A DNA stretch of 64,000 nt from Acanthochromis polyacanthus (Eukaryota > Chordata > Actinopteri > Pomacentridae), in assembly GCF_021347895.1 (NCBI RefSeq), contig NC_067132.1, positions 26,381,757 to 26,445,756 of the forward strand, in the 5' to 3' direction. Of this stretch, positions 24,801 through 36,710 are shown piece after piece. Under the pieces are notes generated by a model. It was not told where the DNA came from and ran no database searches. It was given only the letters and a program-made list of their open reading frames with translations. Position 1 is the first letter of the stretch. Each line of letters opens with the position of its first letter. The position numbers and the translations under genes were made by a program.

Positions 24801-27800
24801 AAATCCTAGATTATTAATGTCCCTTTTTTTTTTTAAAGCTTGTAGACTCACCTCCTTCCTCTCGCTCCAGTTTGGGCACGAAGCTGCCAGTGACATGAGC
24901 TGCGACTTTGGGGCGAGGCGAAGTCCTGTCCTCCATCATAAGTGAGGGCAGCACCCGAGATACTTCATCTAATGGGGACAGAGAATGAAAAATTATATTA
25001 AGACTTACTAAAACAGCAAGTTGTGCCCTGATACGACTTAATGGATCCAAAGGCGTGATAATAAAAATAGATAACTGTCAGTATTTAGTGCATCTTGTGG
25101 TTCTCTCACCTCTCACTGCTGAAGAAATCTGCCTCTGGTATCTCTGAGACAAAGACTGTTGGACAAACAGAAGAACACAATTAATCAGGGTTGTGCAAAT
25201 AACTCTTTGTGAGATCCAAAACATAAAACATTAACGCTGTTTGTCGCAAACTCTGTTGACGTGTTTAAACCAGATGTCCGGTTTCTAATCTCTGGAGCAT
25301 TAAAACGTGACGATTCAACGAAAACGCCAGACTCAACACAAAGTCGTTCGTCCAGTAAACACTTATCTGCTGAGAAGAGCCTTCAGCTCATACCCCAGTA
25401 ATGCAAAAGAGCCCGCGACTCGACTTTGACCCTGAAATGTGCTGACATCTGGACGAGGAAGTTCGCTCCGGTGAATAAAAAGGAGCTTTCTTGTCCAGGT
25501 TGGTAACGGATCCTTCGCTGAAAATCGACCCCTCTCCCCCTTCCTCATGTTTTACGTTCCTTTACCCAATTAATTGGCAACTAGCAGGAAACTGAAAACC
25601 ATTTTCTCTGTAAATCTGCACACTCTATGTAAAACAACTGGAAAAACAAGACTTTTAGAAAGAATCCAAGGAGAGAAACAAAACCTCATTTAGAGAATAA
25701 AGGCATGTTTGTGTGACTAGTGTGGACGGACACAAGTTTCTCCAGCCTTGTTGCCTTTCTTAATAATTGGCAAATGATTTCCTCTTTAAAAATATTTACA
25801 ATTCAGCAATGACTTGTTGGCTGCAAAAAGATTCCTCAACTGAAATTACCTCCAGTCGCTCAACGTGAATAAGAATTCATTAGTTAAAGCCTTCTGTAAC
25901 GAATCAATTTTAAGGGGAAATCAGGACAGAGTTCAAACAAATCACTAGCAAAGAAGCCCTGCAGGTTTTATAATATGTTAAAATGATCAGTTAACTATTT
26001 ATATGGCCTCAAATGAAGTTAAACCAACTTAAAAAAAAAAAAGGACTCTTCATTTGTGGGAAACGTGCTGATGTTTTAGCAGAACAAAATTGAGGTAAAT
26101 TTAACAATATACAGCCACTATCCCAAGACAAAACCACGTTAATCCAATCTGGATTGTTGTTTTTTTTTTTTCAAATTTGTGATAGATGGCCGCTTTCAAA
26201 AGTGACTTTAAACATTCATTGTTTCTGGGTTTGTTCGTTAACACTATATTCTTAATATATTGCTCCAGACTGAAATATCTCAGAAACTGCTTGACGGATC
26301 GTCCTCAAATTTTACTCAGACTTTGATGCTTCCCATTTCCTTTCGCAACTTCACAAGATTCACAATCTGTGTTTTAAATGAAATTACTATAATGTGTATT
26401 GTCATAACCAATCCCCTCAATTGTATTAATTGTCCGTAGTTCCTTAAAATTTCATCACTATCATTTTGTTTAGGATGAAACGGACATTAGCATTAATCTA
26501 AAACACTGAACATTATATTAGCATATTAGCTGTTAACACCATGTATGTAACTAGCATGCTGCAGTTACACATTAAGCGAAGACATGAAACATTATATTGG
26601 CATGTTAGCATCATGCATGTAGCTAGGATGCTGCAGTTACACATTAAGCTAAGACACAACATTGTATTAGCATGTTAGCATCATGTATGTAGCTAGGATG
26701 CTGCAGTTAGCATTTAGCTTAAAGCCTCTCAGTGCAGCTAATGAGCATCTTTTGCTGCTATAATTGTTAAGTTTGAAATAAAGCGAACAGAATCGCAAAA
26801 CGTTGAAGAAACAAATGCATTAAATGCTTAAATGTCTATGCATTTTTACAGATATTAGACAAATAATTTCCTTCCTGAGTTAAAAACACGAGCCTATGCT
26901 CCGGCTCAAGCCGTCCCGACGACATGTTTATGTTCTGAACTAAATTTAATCAGCCAGCAGAGTCAGAAAAAAACCCCAACTGGAGGTATTTAAGAGAGCA
27001 GCAAAGGCAGAGGAGGAGAATCTGGAGACGGGAAGGAAAACAAACAATACGCACAAATAGCAAGTGAAAGAAAATGATTGAGTTTGGTGTGTGAGCGCAG
27101 AGCAGGTGAATGCATTCCTGTGCTGATTAAACTACACAGTATCACTTCTCATCTCCACTATGAAGGAGCTCATTGTGCGTCTGCAGACAGTGATTTGGAT
27201 CATTTCAGCATTTTTCTTCTGCCAATGTTCACCGGACGCCACTAGTAATGATAACAGCGACTCCAGCCCCCCTGTTTTACTTCGAGATAAAGCTGACATT
27301 ATTGTACGTTTTTCTAACTGTCAGTGAAGCCAAATTAGTAGTTTTTAGATAAAGCCTTTCATTTCCATGTAGTCAAACAATACACCGTGTTTTTTTTAAG
27401 GTTTACTCCAGTTTTCATTTTAAAAAAAACTCATGGAGGAAAAACCCCAGCTGCAAAAAGTTTGGTTACACAAGAAATACTGTCATAAAAATAACTTTAA
27501 ATCTTCTTTAAACTTTTGCTTTGTTGGCGGTTTTCAGAGTTGTGCAGCTGACGTGTGTGGGGGGGATTAGTAATGTCTCCAACATCCAGTGGGTGGGGAG
27601 TTTTGATACAGCGCAGGCCAGAGGAAAAAAAGTTAGTTTTGAAATCTCAGCAGCAAGACGCATAATCAGAATCATTATTACTGATATGTGGGACGTTACA
27701 GTCAGGCTGAATAGTGACTTTTTTTTTCAGAATTTACGGGTCAACAAAGGTGTCGATTTGAAGGATTTGAATTTGCAATAGATTTTTTTGTTTTATTTCC

Positions 27801-29733
27801 ACAAATTGATGCAGAAAAGGTGCAAACTGCTGCACGAAAAGAGGAAATTTTGAAATCTGAGCAGCCAGATGTATAATCAGAATCATTATTGCTGATTTGT
27901 GCAGCTCAGTTTGTGCTGAAACATTACAGTCAGACTTAAAAGTGACGTTTTTTTATTTACTTTACAGGTCAAGATAGGGGGAGGTTTGAATTACATTTCA
28001 TTTTTTTGTGTTTTATTTCCATAAATTCATGCAGAAAAGGTGCAAATTGCTGCACAACAAAAGCGAAAGTTTTGAAATCTGAGTAGCAAGATGTATAATC
28101 AGAATCATTATTCCTTATATGTGCAGCTCATGTTGTGCTGGGAAGAGGTTCCTGAACATTATTAAGGCTTAAAAATGATATTTTTCAGAGTTTACAGGTC
28201 AACAAAGGTGTAGATTTGAAAGATTTGAATTGGATGTGAGTTTTTTGTGTTGAATTTCCATATTTTTTTGCAGAAAAGGTGCAAATTTCTGCACAAGAAA
28301 ACGGGATGTTTTGAAATCTGAGCAGCGAGACGTAATCAGCATCATTAATATTGATTTGTGCAGCTTATTTTATGCTGGAAGATGATTCTTGAACATTAAG
28401 GCTTAAAAGTGATGTTTTTTTGGCTTTATGGGTCAACAACAGTGTAGATTTGATGCATTTAAATTTGCATTAGATTTTTTGGGATTTATTTCCACAAATT
28501 GTTGCAGAAAAGTGCAAATTATATCATAATACTGATATGTGCCGCTCATTTTGTGCTGGAAAGTGATTCTTGAACATTAATCAGTCTCAAAAGTGACATT
28601 TTCAGACAAGGTGTAGATTTGAAGGAAATTGCATTGAGTTTTTTGTTTTATTTCCAAAAAAGGTGCAAGCTGCTGGACAAAAACTCTCCAGAATGCAGGA
28701 TTTAAAGTGTTTGACGCCTGAAGTTCAAATAAAACCCGTCCAGGTGATTTTTTTTTTTTTTTTTTTTTTTTTGAACTGTGTGACTTCCCACCTTCTCGAT
28801 GAGCAGGTGAAGCTGCTGGGTGACCTGCCAGCACGGATCCCCTCGGACGGCTGTGATGCTCTGGAGGTCGGCGCCGATCAGACAAGAAACGCTGCTCCGG
28901 GCGAACGTCTCCTTCATCTGTGAAAGTGAAAACGACAAGAAGAGAATCAAAGAGAGCTTCCTGTAAAACACTCCTGGCTCAGGTATTCCTGATTGTCCTG
29001 TTTGATTCCTTCTGCAAAGCTGCAATGAGGGTTTGTTTACTCCTGAAAGCAAATTTTTACAGGCTGATAATTTGAGTGTTTTGCTACAAAGCCTGAGTCA
29101 ACATGATTTCCCTGCTTGTGTTTTTCATGTGTTTAGGTTTCATTTCCTTCATGCTCCTGCTGCATCTCTTCTGGGTTAATGATTAATTACTGTAAACAAG
29201 CTGAGAGTTGGACTGGACTGAATCCAGGTGAGCAAAGAGCACACATACCCTGAAGATAACCATAAAAGTAGCTGCACTCCACCTCTGCTCTGTGCTTCCT
29301 TTGTTTCTGTGTTTGCAAATGAAAATAACAAAAGTAGGTTTTAGTGGAGTAGAAGTGACCAAAGCAGCATGTGTGGCCTGCGCTGCATCGTGCATAAAAG
29401 GACAGAAATCAGACGTGGACTATTTGTGCTGTGGAGCGCAGCAGCAGGACCAAAGAAAAAAAGGAGCTCAGAGAGTTCCTGCAAGAGAACATGCGCACTT
29501 TTAACGTTTGCACAATTTATTCACAGTGAAATGTTCGGAAACTCGCGGTTCGTCATGCGTAAAATCCTCCGCGCGTCTCCGGTTCTCGGCTCGTTTTTTT
29601 CTTTTTTGTTTAAACTTTCCCTTACCGAGTTGAGCGCCGTGGTGAAGTGCAGCACGGTGATGGTGACGACCACGGTCTGCAGCAGAACCGCCACCAGCAG
29701 CAGAACCCCGAGCTTCGGACCGGAGCCCGTCAT
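21842..29733 (-). CDS. tnfsf10: TNFSF10 (TRAIL), TNF-superfamily death ligand
   Basis: Type II membrane cytokine that trimerises and engages death receptors. Six coding exons on the minus strand: 29626-29733, 28792-28917, 25110-25155, 24852-24968, 22439-22683 and 21842-22051. All are GT-AG, with phases 0, 0, 1, 1 and 0. The product is 283 aa; human TRAIL is 281. A very short cytoplasmic start (MTGSGPKLG) is followed by one membrane helix at about residues 9-30. The stalk contains DPCWQV, as in TRAIL. The TNF homology domain runs from about VAAHVTG to the C-terminus. It includes GLYYVYAQTYFR, the Zn-coordinating trimer cysteine at C232 (TSRTSCWSRG) and the ending SSFFGAFLIS. An acidic insertion (EEDGEDGEEAEDRG) lies in the loop after the YFR strand. 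No defect is visible. Fish have tnfsf10 paralogues, so orthology versus tnfsf10-like is not settled by sequence alone. Confidence 0.95.
23037..23050 (+). promoter_or_regulatory. CTCF-like motif
   Basis: CCAGCAGGGGGGCG resembles the CTCF core with one extra G. Motif match only. Confidence 0.25.
23657..24265 (+). pseudogene. Eroded mariner transposase relic
   Basis: A broken reading frame starts near 23657 with MDLKLEQR, like the start of mariner transposases. Further on, one frame gives YSLDLAPYNFFLFPEIEFK, clearly the mariner YSPDLAP-DFFLFP block. In it the third catalytic aspartate reads Asn. Near the end WEQRIAAQGENF matches the C-terminal W..RI..QG.YF motif. Stops and frameshifts separate these pieces. 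The relic lies antisense inside a tnfsf10 intron and is not functional. Confidence 0.7.
26500..26720. repeat. Tandem repeat, about 71-bp period, three copies
   Basis: The word GCTGCAGTTACACATTAAG recurs at roughly 26559, 26630 and (diverged) 26700, each preceded by GCATGTTAGCATCATG and GTAGCTAGGATG. Confidence 0.75.
27160..27327 (+). CDS. Possible small secreted ORF (first exon?)
   Basis: A 55-codon plus-strand ORF begins MKELIVRLQTVIWIISAFFF, which looks like a signal peptide, and continues with a Ser/Asp-rich stretch (DATSNDNSDSSPPVLLRDK). A TATTTAAG box lies about 170 bases upstream (about 26986). A possible GTACGT donor occurs within the ORF. Past a TTTTCAG acceptor near 27535, one frame reads VVQLTCVGG then NIQWVG, the Cys-to-Trp spacing of an immunoglobulin domain. 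The phases do not join cleanly with the donor I can see. It is antisense inside tnfsf10 intron 2. It may be a degenerate Ig-domain gene or chance. Confidence 0.25.
   Translation: MKELIVRLQTVIWIISAFFFCQCSPDATSNDNSDSSPPVLLRDKADIIVRFSNCQ
27590..28670. repeat. Tandem array, about 210-235-bp period, about five copies
   Basis: The block TTTTGAAATCTGAGCAGC...GTATAATCAGAATCATTATT recurs near 27640, 27850, 28070 and 28305, with a decayed copy near 28520. Each is followed by TGTGCAGCTCATTTTGTGCTG-type and GGTCAACAAAGGTGTAGATT-type blocks. Period length drifts between copies. Confidence 0.8.
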
Positions 29734-29739
29734 AACGAC

Positions 29740-30100
29740 AGACCGCCGTCCGTCTGGTACCACGACCAGCGCTGCGCTCCCGGACCTCCAGAAGAAGAAC
29801 AATGGCAGAGCGCTGACTCCTTGACTTCTACCCTCCCCATCTCCTGCAAGCAGGAGGAGGAGGAGGAGGCGGGACCGTCCTGCAGAACCAGAGATCCGAG
29901 ATGATTGTTCCACTGCTGCGCTGAAACAACACAGATAGGCTTCTATAGTTTATTGTGAGCGCTCGTATCAGCGCCGTGGATCAGTGTTCCCAGTTTGCTG
30001 CGAGAAAAACACCTCAGATCACGTTTATTTAACTCGCCCAGAACAGTTCTGGCACGTACATGACTTTTATTAAAAACTCATCTGAAGAGCAGATAAATTA
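29740..30100. other. Upstream region of tnfsf10
   Basis: Moderately GC-rich sequence upstream of the tnfsf10 ATG, with a GAGGAG run near 29850-29870. The 5' UTR and promoter should lie here, but no TATA box is obvious in the first 300 bases. Confidence 0.4.
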
Positions 30101-30104
30101 CGTT

Positions 30105-30970
30105 AAATCTCCATGACGAGAACCAATCAGCAGCAGTGACTGGACTCCTTCTGACTCCTGTTACATAACAGAGAAGGTCTTCTCAGGGGAAAACCACAAA
30201 TTCAGTCCTCTAATGCCAACTAAACTACATGAAGTTAAGATGTCAGTTTAGCCAAAGTTGTATAAAATCAATCCACTGGACTTTAAGAAAGTTCCTTGAA
30301 GATGTTTCACCTCTCATCCAAGAGGCTTCTTCAGTTCTGGTGGTGGTTGGTGTTGCCTCAGCTTTTAAACCTCTGTGAGGTGTGTCCAGGGCTATTATTC
30401 CAACGACCAATATCAAAACTCATCTGACTACTCAACGATGGTCGTTGTGAGTATCAGTGGCTGTCGTTGAAATGCACAGATGTCACTGAGCCCTCATGTG
30501 CTAATGGTGGTCATTAGCATGAGTCTGCTGAGTCGTTCTTTTGGGGAGTTTTGAAAGGACCTGATTGTAAATTGGCGAAAGATGATGTCGCAGACCACCA
30601 CCCCTGTTCAGAGATGGCTTCTCTACTTTGACATGGATGGCTTCTTTCACTCCTCTCTCAAACCAAAAGAACGACTCAGCAGACTCATGTTAATGACCAC
30701 CATTAGCACAGGAGGGCTCAGTGACATCTGTGCATTTCAACAACCCCCACCGATACTCACAACGACCATCGCTGAGTAGTCAGACAAGTCTTGGTATTGG
30801 TCGTTGGAATAATAGCCCTGGAAAAAATCTCCATGACAAGAACCAGTCAGCAGCAGTGATTGGACTCCTTCTGACTCCTGTTAGATAACAGAAAAGGTCT
30901 TCTCAGGGGAAAACCATAAATTCATCCTCTGATGCCAGCTAAACTACATGAAGTTAAGATGTCAGTTTAG
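30105..30970. mobile_element. Foldback element between 147-bp direct repeats
   Basis: A segment of about 147 bp (AAATCTCCATGACGAGAACC...GATGTCAGTTTAG) occurs at 30105-30251 and again, diverged, at 30825-30970. Between them lies a large inverted repeat. The arm beginning CCAGGGCTATTATTCCAACG (about 30387) is mirrored by CGTTGGAATAATAGCCCTGG (about 30803-30822). The arms also share CATTAGCATGAGTCTGCTGA-type sequence and are at least 150 bp long. A LINE- or Penelope-type word (CACCTCTCATCCAAGAGGCT) lies just inside the left repeat. No coding capacity. Confidence 0.65.
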
Positions 30971-30974
30971 ATTT

Positions 30975-33900
30975 TCAAAAAATATGTGTTTTAGTTCCAG
31001 ACCTCAACATATTTTATCTCCTCGTGCTGCTCATCCGTCTGGTTTCCCTAAAAGTTTTTAAAGACGCACTAGCTAGAGATTTAGTTGTAAGCACTTGTAA
31101 AAGCTGCTATATAGTTAGTTTGTGATTGGAGGTGTCATTTCTGTCATTTTTATGTCCTCTGACAGCATTTAGTGTCTGTGGGGGAATATTTCAGGGGAAC
31201 AACCTTCGGTAATTCTTGGAAGCTGATGGTTTTCCCGTCTCTGTCAGAGCTGCATAACAAAACCATGATGTTCTGGTTCGCTCGTCGCCGCCCTGCTGAG
31301 AGATGAAGTATGTCTGACAGAAATCTGAGGTTGCATGATGAGGTGCGATGAAGCCACGAATGAAAGAAACACATCTGTAGCTCAATTTTCTAAATTATCT
31401 CACAGCGTTGACCTTTAACTTCCAAACAGCGGCGGGGAAAAGAATCAAAATGTGAATCTGTCGGCGGTTTGGAAACATCACCGTACCTGTTTTCAATTAC
31501 GTGTGTGCTATAACCTCTATTTAATTGTTCTTTTCTTGGCTTGAGCTTCAAAATATCAAATAAAGTTGGAGGGTCGCCATAGCATGAGTCAGGTTACATT
31601 ATTTTCTATATTGGACTGTTTTAAACAGAGCTGTAGATCAAAAGACCCGATGAATATACAGGAAATTTTCTTGAGTTTTCAGGTGTTTAATTTGTTGGAT
31701 TAACAAAAGACATACCTGCACTGTAAATTATAAAATACTGTGAAAATACAGAAAAGTATAGCAGCAAGGATGCCTGAAAAAATACGTATAAATAAATAAA
31801 AAATAGATATAAAAATATTGTAAAAAATACTGAAAATATCTAGAAACAAGAATGCCAGAGTTTTAAAAAAAATGTAAATTAAAAATATATATATTTATAA
31901 AAATACTGTGAAACATACAGCAAAAATCTAGAAAAAAAATGAAAAAGTGTAAATAAAAAATCTATATATAAAAATATCAAACAATACAAGCAAAAATCTA
32001 AAAGCAATAGTCAGAAATTTTTTTTCAAAAAATGTAAATGAAAAAAATATATTTAAAAATAACGTAAAAAATACAGCAAAAATCTAGAAACAAAGTTGCC
32101 AGAAAAAATGTTAAAAATGTAAATTATTTTAACTGTAAAAAATAAAGAAATACATTTTAAAAAGGTGAAAATAACTGCAAATATCTTAGAAAATGGAGTG
32201 TCTTGAACAAATCTGGAAAATTGACATTTGTGGAACTGCAGTTTTTGGCAACTTTGTAGACCAAGAAGCTCTAATTTGATTTAGATATGTGAACTTTTTC
32301 TGTATGTCAGATTGGTTGTTAATTTTCCTTTGTGTCTTGAAATATGTAAACTTTTATTTAGACCAGTCCTTTCCCATGCCTCAAATTAGAAAGCTTGTGA
32401 GCAGTGATGCCATTTATGCCTCCACTTATGTTCTCTGGTTGTGTTATTGTCTCATAAAGTTGTCATGAACAGATGCATTAGGCGTAGAGACCATAATTAT
32501 TTCGTATACCAGGCTGTAAACATGTTAATATCTGCTGTAAAGTTGTGTATTTTAACATGGGGGTCTATGGGGACTGATTCGCTTTTGGAGTTGCCTCAAG
32601 TGGCCATTTGAGGAACTGCAGTTTTTGTCAATGTTGCAGACTAAGAAATTTTCTTTAGACATTCTGTAGCTCAGAGTTCCAGACAGATTGGTTGCTCCTT
32701 TCCCCCTGTGTCTTAAAGTATGTAAACTTTGCAGGACTTTTTACAAGTTATTTTTAGACCGGCCCGTCCAGAACCTCGAATTAGAAAGCTTGTGAGCACT
32801 GATGCCATTCTCTCCCCTCATGTTCGCGGCTCTGGTCATGTTAATATCAGCCTATTGTTGTGCAGCGAGGCGGGCTGAGCCTATAAATGGATCCTAGTCC
32901 TGTTGGCTCACTCCTGCATCTGCAACATCTGGCCTCAATCTGGCTTGTACGCCCCGATGTCCCCCGGGAGCCGAGCTCTCCACTTAGGTTTCATTCGGCC
33001 CCACTGCTGGGCCTGCTGGGGGTAACGGAGTCTGTAAACTCAGTGTGTCATGGAGAAAATGTGGAGGTCAACAAAATCCATGAGAGCATCCTCGAGTGTG
33101 CTCCGGAGAAAGATTTTGTCGCCAAGCAGGACGCTGAGTTGACCCTCATTCATTCCCTGGAGACTGAAGCGGTGGCGCTACAACTTTAACAAGCCTCGAC
33201 AGAGGAATAAATCTTTACCTTCAAAGGGTGGCTGCATACATAGGGGTTTTTGGTGATTAATACAGGCTCAAGCACACAGTCTGAGTGTGTTCCTGAATGG
33301 CAGCCAAGTTTTGATGGGGATACGAAGGGGAGAGCTGACCGACTCCCCCGCAAAGTCGACTCCCTCCAGCCTCAGTCGCCTTCCAACTTTGTCTTCCACT
33401 CCCCTCTGCCCTCCTTATTCTCTGTCTCACTTTCTTTCTTTCCATTCTTCATTGTCTCAAGCTCTCATTTTTATCTCTCAATAAATAAAAACTCGTTGCC
33501 CCATCGTCGTGACCGCTGTTAAAGACGGTCTTCTCGTTAAAAGTGACCCAAGAGGTCTATTGCGCGAGCAGCTCATTACGACCCATAGTTACCTTTTACT
33601 GTTGAGCGACCTCTGAGATCTCTGCAATTACTTTGGTCGGCACCAATAAAAGCCACGGCCAGAGCTACAAACGTTTTGCTTTAATGACCGGGCTGTTTAC
33701 GTGTAGCAATTCAGAATTTAAGAGGCTGCAGCTACAAACGGGTCTCCAGAACACCTCGACGAACGAAAACACACCACCTCTCTTACTGATTATAAGGCTT
33801 CACGGACTTAAAAAGTCGTAAATGCCGAAATACGCATAACACGGCGTTGTCTGAGTGAACTGTTATTGCTTTGAACCAACTAAAGGGGTGAAAAGCCTTG

Positions 33901-34500
33901 AGTTACGGAGCAGGATTTGAGTTTAAGAACTCAACATGTATAAAACAGTGGTTGTAGAAGATTCATTGGAGCTCAGGGTGCAGACAGCGAGTACAGAAGG
34001 GGGGGTGTAAAAACTGCTTCTTGTTTGCACGCGGTTTAAATTGTTTAAGTTTTTGCAACTTTAGATTCATTTTCTGTAGATCTAAACCACCCAAAACAAA
34101 CCAAAAGCTCAGTTTGTGAAAGTAAAAACTAAAATTGCCTGTCTTCACGAAGCTAAACAACCATGTGGTTATCAGCTTGTTTCGTCAAAGCTGAATAAAC
34201 ACTACCTCTTGCTTCTTTTTACCCCAAAGACCATAAAAAACTGTGTTCAAGGACCATGTAGAATGTTGTTTTCTCACCACTTGGAATCTTACCCTGCATA
34301 CTGACAGTTTGTACGCCACATTTTACAATATTTTTTTTAATAAATGCATTTTAGAGGCGATGATTTAGTCTTTTTGATTGTTTTTAAAGACCGTAAATAT
34401 AAGAGATGTTGATTCTCACTTGAGGAACTCCAGACTACAAGCAACCTGAAAGCCACTTTGTTGTTCTTTAGGCCTTTTTACAATAAAACAGAGGCTGATT
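30975..34500. other. Intergenic, no gene supported
   Basis: Contains an A-rich low-complexity stretch at 31740-32160 with repeated TCTAGAAACAA-type words, and a diverged tandem duplication of about 370-bp period at 32225-32850. An unusually unique, less AT-rich stretch lies at 32880-33720. The last could be a conserved non-coding region or a decayed gene. I could not assign it. Confidence 0.45.
32225..32850. repeat. Diverged tandem duplication, about 370-bp period
   Basis: Two copies share GGAACTGCAGTTTTTG, CAGATTGGTTG, AAATTAGAAAGCTTGTGAGC and GTGATGCCATT in the same order. Confidence 0.7.
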
Positions 34501-34527
34501 AGAGCAAGTGCAGGAAGGCTTCTAGCC

Positions 34528-34628
34528 CAGAGGTGTCGAACTCATCTTAGTTCAGGTCATCCAGTGGGCCGGACTGGACCCTCTGGCGGCCACTTTTGGC
34601 CTGCAGGCCACATGTTTGACACCACTAC
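34528..34628. mobile_element. Short hAT-like MITE
   Basis: The left end CAGAGGTGTCGAACTCATCT and right end GCCACATGTTTGACACCAC are inverted versions of the common fish hAT end. TCTAGCC(C) flanks both sides as a probable 8-bp target duplication. Only about 100 bp long. Confidence 0.65.
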
Positions 34629-36392
34629 TCTAGCCCTTCAATTGCTTTACTTGTTTCCAAACTGTTGAACATCAGCAGAAAGAAAACAGTCTTCTACGCT
34701 GTAAGAATGAGTCTCTAACACATTCATTTATAGTCAGATAGTTGCCTGTAATGGAGCAACTGTTAAATTGATAATTAATAATTCATGTTTGGTCGTCAGC
34801 TGGAAAACACCTTTTTCTAAATCACATGAAATCTGTTCACACGTTGGTGTCACAGTAAACTGGCTTAAAAACTGAACTTTTGTTTTGTTTCAAATTGGCT
34901 GAAAATAAATGTAAATCGATGCATCCTGCATGAGTTCAGATCGAGTGTTTGTGGAAACAGATTGTTAACATAAAGGTACATGTTATCAAATAAGCGACCG
35001 TGAACGCTAATATGTTCTGGGTCTGCCTCCTTCGCTTTTTCTTTCTGAGCTCCAGCCAAAGAAAACAGCCCCCGACACACACATGCTGCACTCATTTTAT
35101 CCTTCATAACACTGGAGCTGAACAATATCACTGATATCTGGCACACACACACAAAGGCAGGCCAATCGAGGCAGCCAATCAGCACGCAGGAAACCATACA
35201 ACTTACCAATGAGACAACAGGAAAGTTTTTGGGGACTTTCCAAAGTTTCCAAACGTCTTTTTTTGGCTCCATTTGTTTCTGTCAGGGTTTTTTTTTTCTT
35301 TGTGTATGTTCTGGCATTACATTTCAGGATTCAGGAGTTCATATTTTAAGGTTTCCCTTAACATCCTTTTAATGCAAATTATTACATTTTAGCACAAAGA
35401 CTTGTGTAAAGATCAAGTCTAGGTAAATGTAGCTCAACTGTAAATCAAAATAATAAACCTGAAGTGATGGAAAAACAACTGTAGGTGTCATTTTGTAAGC
35501 ATCCTGCAAACACGTCTTCCTTTTTTAAGTTTCTACTTGTTTTTTTTGCTGTTATATTACAGATTGTCTTCCCTTTTGTTAAATTCCAGATAATACTTTG
35601 TAAAATCACAAAAATAAAAGCATTAATTTCCATTTTAACTATTAAAAAAATCAGGAAAAAACAAGCTAAAAATATCTTAATTTTTACAAATTATTCTTTT
35701 TCCCAACATTTCATAGTCAAGTTAATCTTTTTACTGTATTTAAATCATTAGAAAAAATATCATTTTGCAGATTTTTTTGCTGTCATTTTTTGAAAAAGTA
35801 TCTGCAATTTTTTTAACATATTTTCCCTTTTTTGTGTAATTGCAAAAAAGATTTTAGACGTCTAGTAAAAGAAAACTAACAAAAATAATAGGTAAAACTA
35901 TGAATATAATCTACATCAAAGGTCTATATTTTGAAAAATAGTAATCCAATCCAAAACTATAAATAATGTGCAGAAAATCAGTATTTTTACAAAAGTAATA
36001 TGATCTTTTACAATCATTGACTAGAAAAACATGCATTACATTTTTTACTGTATTTAAATCAGCAAAAATATTATTTCATAGATACTCCCTGTTAAACATT
36101 TTTTACACTAAGAATTAAAAAATGTAGCTGTTTTTTGACAGGCTTTAGACAAGTTATAGGTTCTCCGTACACTTCTGCTTACATTTATTACAAAACTGAT
36201 AAAAAGTATTCTCCCGCCTTGGAAGGTTTTGCCTTTTATTGCTTCCCAGCATTGAATCATTGTAGATATAACTTGGCTTTTTTCTCAAGAATGTATAAGA
36301 ACAGACTCTTTAACGTTAAAGTCAAAACAGATGTCTACAAGTCACATCAGTTATTAAAATTTTCAAATGTAAAATGAGTGATTGCTTCAGGA

Positions 36393-36437
36393 CCCACCCC
36401 ACCCCACCCCCACCCCCCCACCCCCCCACCCCCCCCA
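36393..36437. repeat. C-rich low-complexity tract
   Basis: Runs of CCCCACCCC and longer C blocks; likely to form i-motif/G-quadruplex structure and prone to assembly error. Confidence 0.85.
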
Positions 36438-36710
36438 AAAAAATCCCCCATCAAGTCAGTATTTCATAGATCCACCTTTGGCTGCAGTTACATCATTGAT
36501 CCTCTGTTGGTCTCAATCAGACTGAACATCTGGACGCTGCAGTTTTACCTCATTCTTTATAAAACTCTTCTGCTTGACTCTGACTGTTCCTCCAGAACTT
36601 TAACCTCATTGTCTTCAAACCATTTCTGTGTAGCTTTGGCTGTTTTCTTCAAGTCATTGTCTTGATGGAAAATAAATCTTCAGCTAAAGTCTCTCTTATC
36701 TTCAGTTTAC

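Larger units (their letters stand above)
22684..24851 (-). other. tnfsf10 intron between exons 4 and 5
   Basis: A 2.17-kb intron with an eroded mariner transposase on the opposite strand (about 23657-24265) and a CTCF-like motif at 23037-23050. No tnfsf10 exon is missed here, because phases on both sides agree. Confidence 0.7.
25156..28791 (-). other. tnfsf10 intron 2
   Basis: A 3.6-kb intron. It holds a segment resembling a decayed dispersed repeat at about 26270-26340, a short 71-bp tandem repeat at about 26500-26720, a possible small plus-strand ORF at 27160-27327, a long-period tandem array at about 27590-28670, and a run of about 25 T at 28748-28772, 20 bases from the exon 2 donor. Confidence 0.7.

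Noticed and set aside
32887..33189. 100-codon plus-strand ORF beginning MDPSPVGS
   Set aside because: Preceded by a TATAAAT-like word and fairly unique, but I see no signal peptide, domain or family. Kept only as part of an unassigned unique stretch.
34865..35272. 135-codon minus-strand ORF
   Set aside because: No recognisable motif, no promoter, and set in AT-rich repeat debris.
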